Source of the DNA: an uncultured Spirochaetaceae bacterium
GTDB taxonomy: Bacteria > Spirochaetota > Spirochaetia > Treponematales > Treponemataceae
Assembly (NCBI GenBank): GCA_902785455.1
Contig: CACZYY010000018.1
Location: 1-43,560, forward strand
Direction: 5' to 3'
DNA length: 43,560 nucleotides
Below the pieces are notes generated by a model that worked only from the letters and a program-made list of their open reading frames with translations, had not been told where the DNA came from and did no database searches. The translations under genes and the position numbers were made by a program. Of the stretch, positions 16,732 through 24,631 are shown in pieces; the stretch's first letter is position 1, and each line of letters opens with the position of its first letter.

Positions 16732-17760
16732 ATGAAAAAATTGATTAAACAAACAGCTTTATTTTTGTCGGCACTTGCTGCCTTCCTTTCGTTTCCGTCT
16801 TGCCACAGAGCCAGTGACAGAATAATTTACAATGATTCAAAGACTCCTGTCGAACGCTTCGGAAAATTGAGCGTCGAAGGAACACATCTTTGTGATTCTG
16901 CTGGAAATCCTGTTCAGCTTTGCGGTCTCAGTTCACACGGCCTTCACTGGTATGGAAAATATGCAAATCCAGATGTCCTCAAATGGCTTCGTGATGATTT
17001 TAACGCTGATCTCTGGCGTGCCGCTATGTATGTTGGCGGGAACGGCGGTTATGCACAGAACCGTGGAATGGCCAGCAAGGTAATTGAGTCAATTGAGGCT
17101 GCAAAAGAGACTGGCCTTTACGTTATCGTTGACTGGCACGTTCTTCCTGAGTGTGACCCGCTTTTGTACGTCAAGCAGTCAGAAGAATTCTTTGAGATGA
17201 TTGCCTCAACTTATGCTGATTGCCCGAACATCATTTATGAGATTTGTAATGAGCCGAACGGCGATAAAGTCACTTGGGAAGGAAACATCAAGCCTTACGC
17301 TGAGCGAATTATTCCTATTATCCGAAAGCACTGTGACAATGTAATTGTCGTTGGCACTCCCTGCTGGTCAAGCGATTTGGCAAGTGCTGCCGCAAGCCCG
17401 ATTGAGGGTCAGAAAAACATCATGTACACCCTTCATTTCTACGCAGGAAGTCATGGTCAGGACAGCCGAAACGTTGCCGAAAATGCAATCAAAAACGGCC
17501 TTCCGATTTTCGTAACTGAATGGGGAACAACACAGGCTTCTGGTGACGGTGGCGTATATGAAAAAGAAACCCTGGAATGGATGAAATTCCTTGCAAAGAA
17601 CAAAATTTCCTGGGCAAACTGGTCTGTCAACAACAAGGGAGAAGATTCCGGCGTTCTTAAATACAACAAAGACCGAGACGCAAAAGGCGGCTGGCAGGAA
17701 TCTGACCTTCAGCCTTCCGGCATTCTTGTCCGAAAAATCCTGAGAGGTGAGATCCGATAA
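16732..17760 (+). CDS. Secreted GH5 endo-beta-1,4-glucanase (lipoprotein)
   Basis: 342 aa glycoside hydrolase family 5, probably subfamily 2, cleaving internal beta-1,4-glucan bonds. The ATG giving MKKLIKQTALFL is chosen because it starts a lipoprotein signal (SFPSCHR lipobox); an earlier in-frame start adds only unrelated residues. Catalytic acid/base Glu is in YEICNEPNG and the nucleophile Glu in IFVTEWGTT; DWHVLPE and the LHFYAG segment are also typical. There is no carbohydrate-binding module, so it is a single-domain, membrane-tethered enzyme. It is monocistronic with an apparently leaderless promoter and ends at a dispersed palindrome. It fits a fibre-rich gut or rumen habitat. Confidence 0.93.
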   Translation: MKKLIKQTALFLSALAAFLSFPSCHRASDRIIYNDSKTPVERFGKLSVEGTHLCDSAGNPVQLCGLSSHGLHWYGKYANPDVLKWLRDDFNADLWRAAMYVGGNGGYAQNRGMASKVIESIEAAKETGLYVIVDWHVLPECDPLLYVKQSEEFFEMIASTYADCPNIIYEICNEPNGDKVTWEGNIKPYAERIIPIIRKHCDNVIVVGTPCWSSDLASAAASPIEGQKNIMYTLHFYAGSHGQDSRNVAENAIKNGLPIFVTEWGTTQASGDGGVYEKETLEWMKFLAKNKISWANWSVNNKGEDSGVLKYNKDRDAKGGWQESDLQPSGILVRKILRGEIR

Positions 17761-17794
17761 ATGAAAGGACGAGATTTGAATTTTCCGGCTGTTT

Positions 17795-17951
17795 CAAAAA
17801 ACGAACTCCCAGTCGTGAAAACGGCTTATCGAAATCGCATGCTAGCATGCTACACGCGTTTTGTGCTTGAAACTATACACGTTTGCCGCTTTCGCGGCAG
17901 CACAAAACGAGTGTTTTCGTAAGCCGTTTCACTCCCTCGCGTCGTTTTTTG
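17795..17951 (+). repeat. Dispersed palindromic repeat, copy B (compact form)
   Basis: Complete compact copy between the convergent glucanase and exonuclease genes. It nests four stems. The outermost is CAAAAAACGA (17795-17804) with TCGTTTTTTG (17942-17951). Next is GTGAAAACGGCTTA with TAAGCCGTTTCAC. Then ACACGCGTTTTGTGCT (17852-17867) pairs with AGCACAAAACGAGTGT (17899-17914). The innermost is TGCCGC with GCGGCA. The outermost arm differs in sequence from copy C yet still pairs, i.e. it covaries. Probably acts as a bidirectional terminator; mobility is inferred from dispersal. Confidence 0.85.
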
Positions 17952-17976
17952 CATTATCTGAAGTTTTCAAACCTTG

Positions 17977-18717
17977 TCATTTATCTCGTTCGATTTCTTC
18001 AATAAGCTCCCGCTTGTAATCAAACCAGCTTGGTACTGTGATTTTCTTTAATGGGCGCGGAGCTTTTCCATCTTTGTTTTTGCCTGCTTCTTTTCTTTCC
18101 AGGTAATTTGCGTAAAGTTTTTTGATTTTCTGCTTGCGAAGGAGCTTGCTTGAAAACGGCGTATACGGCGCAAGAATTTCTTTGAGCGGCTTTTTCTGGT
18201 CATTCATGAGTTTTTCAGTGACTTTCATTGTGAAGAATGCGTCTGCCTTGCTGTCATGGAATTCCATTCCGTCTGTCGGAATTTCAAATTTTTCGACGTA
18301 TGTTCCAAGACCGCCTTTGATTTCATAAATTTTTTCAAGCACTGTGTGGATATCGTGGCAGTTGAAGTCAATCAAGTCCAAATCGTAGCGCAAGCATTCT
18401 GTTGCAATCGTTGCGACATCGTTCTGACAGCCAAATCCAAATATAATCTGGTTGCTTGCTTCCAGAAGAGACTTGATTTTTTTGTAGTGCTGCGGAAATT
18501 TCGGGTTGTTGATGTAATCTTCGCGTGTATATGCAAGCCTGCATTTTGAGTCTTCTTTGAACAAATACCAGTCGAAAATAGTGTCCGGGTTCATAAGAAG
18601 GTCGTCTGATTCAATCACAGAAAAATTTTCATCACAAAGCACATAACCAAAAGAGCAGATTTTGCCGATTCCATTAAAACAATTTGCACATTCAATATCG
18701 AAAAACAAGTAATTCAT
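17977..18717 (-). CDS. DEDDh-type 3'-5' exonuclease (DnaQ-like)
   Basis: 246 aa. The N-terminal exonuclease fold has Exo I FFDIECANC (metal-binding Asp and Glu), a middle Asp in GCQNDVATI and the Exo III H-x4-D motif HDSKADAFF. The C-terminal tail (about 190-246) is basic and lysine-rich (RKQKIKKLYANYLERK), suited to nucleic acid binding. The start at MNYLFFDIE is chosen because it directly precedes the first motif and fits a TATAAT box 6 nt upstream; an in-frame upstream start would lie inside the neighbouring gene's 3' end. Role in DNA repair or RNA trimming is not determined. Similar stand-alone DnaQ-like exonucleases occur in Firmicutes and spirochaetes. Confidence 0.82.
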   Translation of the reverse strand: MNYLFFDIECANCFNGIGKICSFGYVLCDENFSVIESDDLLMNPDTIFDWYLFKEDSKCRLAYTREDYINNPKFPQHYKKIKSLLEASNQIIFGFGCQNDVATIATECLRYDLDLIDFNCHDIHTVLEKIYEIKGGLGTYVEKFEIPTDGMEFHDSKADAFFTMKVTEKLMNDQKKPLKEILAPYTPFSSKLLRKQKIKKLYANYLERKEAGKNKDGKAPRPLKKITVPSWFDYKRELIEEIERDK

Positions 18718-18723
18718 GGAACT

Positions 18724-18752
18724 ATTATAGCATAGAATTACAGTTGTATCAC
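18724..18752 (-). promoter_or_regulatory. Exonuclease promoter, leaderless arrangement
   Basis: On the minus strand GTGATA, 17 nt, TATAAT, then 6 nt to the ATG at 18717. No Shine-Dalgarno sequence lies between. The -35 box sits at the stop of the upstream DinB-fusion frame. Confidence 0.6.
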
Positions 18753-21700
18753 TAGAACCTGATTGTCGCTCCAAGTGTGGCTGTTGCCGAAAGAATCGCG
18801 ATTTTATTCCAGGTCGTGCTGTAGCCCAATCCCAAATCCGTATTCAGCGAGACATATTTTGAAACCTGAGTCTCGGTTTCGTGCATGTAATCGATGTTGT
18901 ATTTCTTTATTATACTCGAAGTTGATGACGCTTGGCTTGCTCCGAGATTCAGGCTGTCGGTCTTTGTGATTTTTTTTGTTCCGCCGGCTAATTTTTCGTT
19001 GAAAAGTGAGACCATGCCCTTTGCGAGCGAAGATTTTGCTTCCCGCTTCCAGACGAGCGTGACTTTCCCTTTCCAGTCGTCTTTTCCTTCGAGACTGCCT
19101 TCAAATCCGCTTTTGAGATAATTTTTTTCTGTGAAGAAGAATGTCGCCTGAAAATATCCGTTCAAAAGATAAGAATATTCTCCCGGCTCGTTCCGCGGAA
19201 TTTTTACGGCTGCTGAGAGGCTTGAATTGTACTCGTCGCTTTCAAAAATTGAGAAAATCGGCAGGTTTCCCTTGCGCCCGAAAATGTTCAGGGCGGTGTA
19301 GTTGACTGTGTTCTTAATCTGGTAAAAATCCGTCAGATTGTCGCCTGTTCTGATGTCGCGCGTGGCTTCAAGTTTTGCCGAAATTGGGATGAAAAAATCG
19401 TATTTGCTGGCAAAAAAGGCTCTGCGCCAGTTGAAAGCGTAATTTCCGGTGTAGAAATTCGATTCGCGGTCAGTTTCTTGCACTTTATTGGCAAGGTTCG
19501 CGCTTGCAAGGTCGTAAATCGGCATCGTCGCAAAGTAATAAGATTTTTCACCCAAAGATTTCTGAAGGTCTTTTGTGTCGCGCTCGTAAGAGCCGCCGTT
19601 TTCAACCGGATTCGTGCTTCCTGTTGATTTTTTCCATGAGAAGGAGAAATTATTTTTTGCGAGCGAGAATGGAATATTGAAGCCAGACTTCGTGCTGTCC
19701 GAAAATGTGACTTTTGCGGATGATTTGTAATTTCCTTCGGTCTCAAAGAAAATTTCCGGCTTTAATTTTGCCGTATCGAATGAGTAGGAAAGCGATGATT
19801 TTCCGCCGATTGTGCGTTTCTGTGCTTTTTCGCTTCCTGTGTCAAAACTGAATTCCGTGATTTCGCACCATGAAGAGGCGTAGTTTTCGGTCGAGAACTT
19901 TTCGTTTTTAGAATTTCCGTCGTTTTTTTCGGAATTTGTCGGAACTTTCTGCGATATTTTTGATTCCGCCGTAAAATTCAATTTTTGCGGTTTGAAAGAG
20001 ATTTTTGCCCCCGCGTTCTGTGAAAGAGACCATGAATCGCTACCTGCTTTTGTGGTGCCTTCGAGTGCGAGCGGAATGAAATGGCCGGAAAAGTCAATTT
20101 TTGCCCCGTTTGCTTTTTCAAGGCTTCCGTCTGCCGAGCTGAACGAGTAATTTTCTGAGAAGGAAAGAATGTCTAGAATTGGTTTTTCTGTTTCAAGAAA
20201 GTGACTGGCCGAGGAAAGGGCATTTTTCTGCTCGGTTTGGTCTGATTTTGCATTCTGGTATGCGTTTGAGAGGGCGGCTTGTCCTCCGATTTTTAGGTTC
20301 GTGATCGTGAAGCCAATTGAGCCTGTTGAACTGAGATTTTTTTCTTTATTTGTGCCGTTTTCGCTTTCAATTGATGTCGCGCCGTCTCCTGTTGCGGAGA
20401 TTTTTAAGTCTTTTAGAATCTCATGATTTTCTATCGCGAGAATCGTTCCGTCGATTTTGTAGCTTGCTTCGATTTTGTCCTGTGCTACAAAAAATGGCGT
20501 GTTTTCGCTCAGATAAAGCTCGTCGAACGAAAGTGAGCCGTTCTCTTTTGCACTGACGGTGATTTCAAGGCGGGTCGGAACGATGTTTGTGTCGATTTTT
20601 TTGAGAAGTGAATCTTTTCTTCCTGTCAAATCGATTTCGTATTCCTGCCATAAGACCGAAAGATTTTTTGCAGGAATTTCGTAGACAAGGGCTTCATCCA
20701 GGCCTCCGTTTGATTTTGGCCGTGTAAGCCTGATTTTGACCGAGGAATCTGAATCTTCTGAATCGGTATTAAATTTAAGGAAAAAACTGAGTTTTTTGTA
20801 CTCGCCTAAGTCGATTTGTTTGAAGTTTCGTGAGAAAATGATTTTTTGAGTCTCGCTTTGCTCTTCGTCAAATTTCCATTCAAAGACCTGAACTTTGTTT
20901 GTCGAATTCTTGTTGAATTTTTTGATTTTTGATGAAGTGAGGCTTGTGTCATTCGCCTGATAATTTTCGGTTTTTACTGCGGCTTGGCTTTCCGCGTTGA
21001 AGACTAATTCTCCGGCTTCGTAAGGGCCTACGTAAATCGTGCCGTTTTTTGGAAGTAAAGAAATGTCGCTTGTCGTGAGAATCAGGCGCGCGTTGAAGTT
21101 TTGCAAAGAAGAGATTATGCTTCTGTCCTCGTCCGAAAGCGTGACTTTTACAATTTGCCAGCCCGATTTCGAAAAGTCGAAGGATGATCGAACTTGCTCA
21201 GAGCCTGAATCCGAAATTTTCCATGTCGGTATTCTTTCTGCTTCCTCAACCGAAAAGTCCTCGTCATCCGAAACTCCAAGTTGAAGGTAAAGCGAGCAAT
21301 TTTCGATGTCATAATTTTCGTTTGGATTGGCATTCTTTAGCGCGATTGAAAAATTGGAGGTGTTTGCAAGAGTGCCCAAAAGCCCAGGCGTGTATAGACT
21401 GAGCGCGCTCCATGCGGCATCATTCCCGCTTCCGGCAGTCTTTTCCGAAAAATCCCACTCAAAAGGAATGGCGTAACCCGAAATTTCCGGGTCGTTTCTG
21501 CCTTCGCTTGCTTCAATTGAAGAATTTTTTGAAGATTTTAACTCAATTTGAGTTATTGCGCCTGAAGTCTTTTCGTTCAGAACTGGCTCAAATCCGTCCG
21601 GCAAATCGATTCCTGCTTTTTTTGAAAGATAGTAAGTCTCGCATTCTTTGTCATCGTTTCCCAAAATGCGGAAATTCCCTGTGGTGTTCGTGTTCTCGTA

Positions 21701-24631
21701 AGTACCTGCGATTGTGTTTTTGACCGAAAATCTTTCACCTGTGTAGCTGGCTTTGCTTGCGAGCGTGGCAAATCCCTGTGAAGAATAGCTTGAGTCGGCA
21801 AATTCACGGTCTGGAGAGTAGCCCCATCGGCCTGAAGCCGAAATGTCCGTAGAAAATTTGTCCGTAAAGTCATATTTGAATCCTGCCGCAGCCGAAAATG
21901 CACCTGATTCTGAGTCTTCGTTTTCTTCGTACCAGCGGGCAACGATATGATCGCTGTCTGAAACTGCACCAGAAAGCGTAATTGTGCCGGATTCCGGGTC
22001 ATATTTTGCTGAGCCGTCAATAACGCCGTTTTTGTAGACCGTAACTGTTCCCGAAACCGCCTCCGTTCCGATTTCAAGACGGTTCACTGGCGAAAAAGAG
22101 CGGACTTGAAGAACTTTTTCGGATAAAGAATCCCCGCCCAGATAAATCTGAGGATTAAGGCGGGCGAGCGGAAAGGAAGCGTGAATCAATTTTTCCAGAG
22201 AGTCGGTTGCATCATCCTCGCTCAAAGAAACATCCGCGTACAAATGATTTGAATAGAAAAAATCAGCCTGAGAAAAGCGCAGATTGTCCTCATCAATCAC
22301 GACTGAGTAACTTGAATCCGCCGTGCTTGTCTGTGAATCCGCAATCTGAGCGTCACTGGCATGACTTGTGCCGCAATCATAGCGGTTTGCAACCATAAAA
22401 GGCGAGAATCCGCCCGGATGCTGCAAGAAAAGACAGTCCTCGCCGTCAATAGAATTGAAGATCTTATAAAAATAACTTTCCGTTTTCCGTTTTCCACTTT
22501 CCGTTTGAAAGAACCACTCGTCCATCTTGTCGAAAAATGTTTCAAAATCACTTTGCGTAACCGCAGAATAAAAAGTCACCGCCACGGCAGGCAAAACTCC
22601 GTTTTGACGATATGCCCTTGCGTCCTTTGAAAGCAAAATCTGATTCTGATTCGACAGAATAAGATATTGAGTTCCGTCGAGTTTTTTGTATTTCCGGCCC
22701 TTTGAGTCGCGCAAGTTTCCAGAGGCCGATTCGACATAAACCGCCTTTACATTCTGAACGAGATTTGAAGACGGCAGAATATACTGGCTTCCAGTGTTGT
22801 AATTTGAGAGCGAAATTTCATTCACCGAGACAGAATTTTTACCGTACCAGGTCTTTTCGTGAGCCTCAATCAAATCGTAGCGCATGGCCGCGTCTGCCTG
22901 CCAGTTTGAGCCTTTCCAGTTAAAAGAGATTCCTGGAGCCTGATTGTCGCCGCCACCGATTCCTCGGTTCACTTCATCGACTGAATATATTGAAGGAAAA
23001 ATGATTTTTCTGTTGGAGATTCTTGCAGATTTTAAATATCCATCACCGATATAGCCCGCAGCAACAGTGTTTTTGCTGAATTCGTCTGCAAAAGCCGCCT
23101 CAAAGTACCAGTGATGATTCAGCATGAAATAGAGCGACAAATCGACATTCTGTGCAAAAACAGGTGAGCTGGTCGTGAGAACTGGCGTGTTCCCGAATCC
23201 AAAAGAATAATTTGCTCCGCCTGTGACCGTGCTTTTCCAGTATCCTTCTGCAAAGAATTCAACATTCTGATCGCCGAAATCCTTGTTGAAGAGTGAGACA
23301 AACTTCCCCGAATCCGAAAGCGGAAGCCTGGAAGTATCGAAGACGATTCCCGCAGCACCGTCCGCTTCTTTTTGGGTTGAGACAGAGCTTTTTTGAATTT
23401 CCGGCACATTTTGAGCCTGAGTGCCTTGGAGCGGAAGAAAAAGCATCGCCAAAGCAAGTGCCGCTCCGCCCAAAAGACGCGCCTTTGTGATTTTTAATGC
23501 CGGATCTTTTTCCTGAGCCTTTAAAATCGCGTTCTCAAGCCTGCGTTTTTTTTCTTCGCCGAAATCAAAAAGTTCCTGCTGGCGCGGCGTTTTTTCGTCT
23601 TCGAGATTGTACATTCCCACGCCCAGAAGCCTGATCCCTAAGCTGGCGTTGCGTTTTTTTTCAAGCAGAGCCTTTGCCCGCTCAAATAAATCATCCACGC
23701 TCGAAACATATCTTTCGCTTGTGGACTGAACGCTCACCGTAGAAAAATCTTCGTAGCGGATTTTAAGCGCAACCGAAGTGCTCCTGACTTTTTCGCGAAG
23801 GCTTCGGAACATCACCGTGTGACAGAGGGAGAGCAGGGCCGTTTCGATAATCTCCGGGTTCGTCAAATCATATTCGTAAGTGTTTTCCGCGCTGATTGAG
23901 CGGCTTTTTGGCTCGGCCCTAAAGTCTGCCCCAGCGTTCCCGCGCACCGAATTGTACAAAAAAGTGCCGGCAGCCTTCCCGAAAAGACTTTGCAAGAGTT
24001 TTTCAGAACGGTTATAAATGTCGCGTGTAGTTCTGATTCCGTAGCTTTCAAGTTTTGCCAGTGTTTTGTTCCCGGCTCCCCAGACTTTCGTAATCGGAAG
24101 GGAAAGCATAAAATCAGTTTCGCCACCAAAAGGCACTACCGTAAGCCCGTCTGGTTTTTGTAATCCCGAAGCGATTTTTGCGCAGTATTTTGTGGAAGCA
24201 AGCCCTACCGAGACCGTAAGGCCAGTTTTTTCAAGGACCTCGGCCTTTAATTTCTTTGCTGTCTCAAGCGGATCACCGAAGAGCCGTTCCGTGCCAGTCA
24301 AATCAATAAAAGCTTCATCGACAGAAATCTGCTGGATGTCAGGCGAATAATTTTTGAAAATTGCCATGACTTCCTCGGATTTTTCGTGATAGCGTTTCAT
24401 TCTTCCGCGCAAAAAAATTCCTTGCGGGCAGAGTTTTACCGCTTGAAAAGTGGGCATGGCCGAGTGAACGCCGAATTTCCTTGCTTCGTAGCTTGCCGTG
24501 GAAACGACGCTCCTTCTGTCACCGGGCAATCCGCCTACAATCACAGGCTTTCCCCGATATTCGGGGTGGTCGAGCTGCTCGACAGAAGCGAAAAATGCGT
24601 CTAAATCAACGTGGAGAAAGACTTTGTTCAC
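18752..24631 (-). CDS. dinB: DNA polymerase IV fused in frame to a large outer-membrane-like protein
   Basis: One uninterrupted 1959-aa frame. Residues 1 to about 385 are a complete Y-family polymerase: HVDLDAFFASVEQ, SVDEAFIDLTG with the metal-binding Asp/Glu, a little-finger domain, and a clamp-binding motif QQELFDF. This is immediately followed by ITKARLLGGAALALAMLFLP and QGTQAQ, which looks like a signal peptide with basic n-region, hydrophobic core and A-Q cleavage site. About 1550 residues follow that are Ser/Asn/Asp-rich and beta-strand-like, ending in the aromatic strand LSATATLGATIRF, typical of outer-membrane barrels. Such a chain could not reach both compartments. More likely the second part is translated separately, for example from the TTG at 23473 with AAAGG 8 nt upstream, or a stop codon was lost. 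The GTG start abuts the upstream gene's stop. Polymerase call is firm; the outer-membrane call is inference. Confidence 0.85.
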   Translation of the reverse strand: MNKVFLHVDLDAFFASVEQLDHPEYRGKPVIVGGLPGDRRSVVSTASYEARKFGVHSAMPTFQAVKLCPQGIFLRGRMKRYHEKSEEVMAIFKNYSPDIQQISVDEAFIDLTGTERLFGDPLETAKKLKAEVLEKTGLTVSVGLASTKYCAKIASGLQKPDGLTVVPFGGETDFMLSLPITKVWGAGNKTLAKLESYGIRTTRDIYNRSEKLLQSLFGKAAGTFLYNSVRGNAGADFRAEPKSRSISAENTYEYDLTNPEIIETALLSLCHTVMFRSLREKVRSTSVALKIRYEDFSTVSVQSTSERYVSSVDDLFERAKALLEKKRNASLGIRLLGVGMYNLEDEKTPRQQELFDFGEEKKRRLENAILKAQEKDPALKITKARLLGGAALALAMLFLPLQGTQAQNVPEIQKSSVSTQKEADGAAGIVFDTSRLPLSDSGKFVSLFNKDFGDQNVEFFAEGYWKSTVTGGANYSFGFGNTPVLTTSSPVFAQNVDLSLYFMLNHHWYFEAAFADEFSKNTVAAGYIGDGYLKSARISNRKIIFPSIYSVDEVNRGIGGGDNQAPGISFNWKGSNWQADAAMRYDLIEAHEKTWYGKNSVSVNEISLSNYNTGSQYILPSSNLVQNVKAVYVESASGNLRDSKGRKYKKLDGTQYLILSNQNQILLSKDARAYRQNGVLPAVAVTFYSAVTQSDFETFFDKMDEWFFQTESGKRKTESYFYKIFNSIDGEDCLFLQHPGGFSPFMVANRYDCGTSHASDAQIADSQTSTADSSYSVVIDEDNLRFSQADFFYSNHLYADVSLSEDDATDSLEKLIHASFPLARLNPQIYLGGDSLSEKVLQVRSFSPVNRLEIGTEAVSGTVTVYKNGVIDGSAKYDPESGTITLSGAVSDSDHIVARWYEENEDSESGAFSAAAGFKYDFTDKFSTDISASGRWGYSPDREFADSSYSSQGFATLASKASYTGERFSVKNTIAGTYENTNTTGNFRILGNDDKECETYYLSKKAGIDLPDGFEPVLNEKTSGAITQIELKSSKNSSIEASEGRNDPEISGYAIPFEWDFSEKTAGSGNDAAWSALSLYTPGLLGTLANTSNFSIALKNANPNENYDIENCSLYLQLGVSDDEDFSVEEAERIPTWKISDSGSEQVRSSFDFSKSGWQIVKVTLSDEDRSIISSLQNFNARLILTTSDISLLPKNGTIYVGPYEAGELVFNAESQAAVKTENYQANDTSLTSSKIKKFNKNSTNKVQVFEWKFDEEQSETQKIIFSRNFKQIDLGEYKKLSFFLKFNTDSEDSDSSVKIRLTRPKSNGGLDEALVYEIPAKNLSVLWQEYEIDLTGRKDSLLKKIDTNIVPTRLEITVSAKENGSLSFDELYLSENTPFFVAQDKIEASYKIDGTILAIENHEILKDLKISATGDGATSIESENGTNKEKNLSSTGSIGFTITNLKIGGQAALSNAYQNAKSDQTEQKNALSSASHFLETEKPILDILSFSENYSFSSADGSLEKANGAKIDFSGHFIPLALEGTTKAGSDSWSLSQNAGAKISFKPQKLNFTAESKISQKVPTNSEKNDGNSKNEKFSTENYASSWCEITEFSFDTGSEKAQKRTIGGKSSLSYSFDTAKLKPEIFFETEGNYKSSAKVTFSDSTKSGFNIPFSLAKNNFSFSWKKSTGSTNPVENGGSYERDTKDLQKSLGEKSYYFATMPIYDLASANLANKVQETDRESNFYTGNYAFNWRRAFFASKYDFFIPISAKLEATRDIRTGDNLTDFYQIKNTVNYTALNIFGRKGNLPIFSIFESDEYNSSLSAAVKIPRNEPGEYSYLLNGYFQATFFFTEKNYLKSGFEGSLEGKDDWKGKVTLVWKREAKSSLAKGMVSLFNEKLAGGTKKITKTDSLNLGASQASSTSSIIKKYNIDYMHETETQVSKYVSLNTDLGLGYSTTWNKIAILSATATLGATIRF

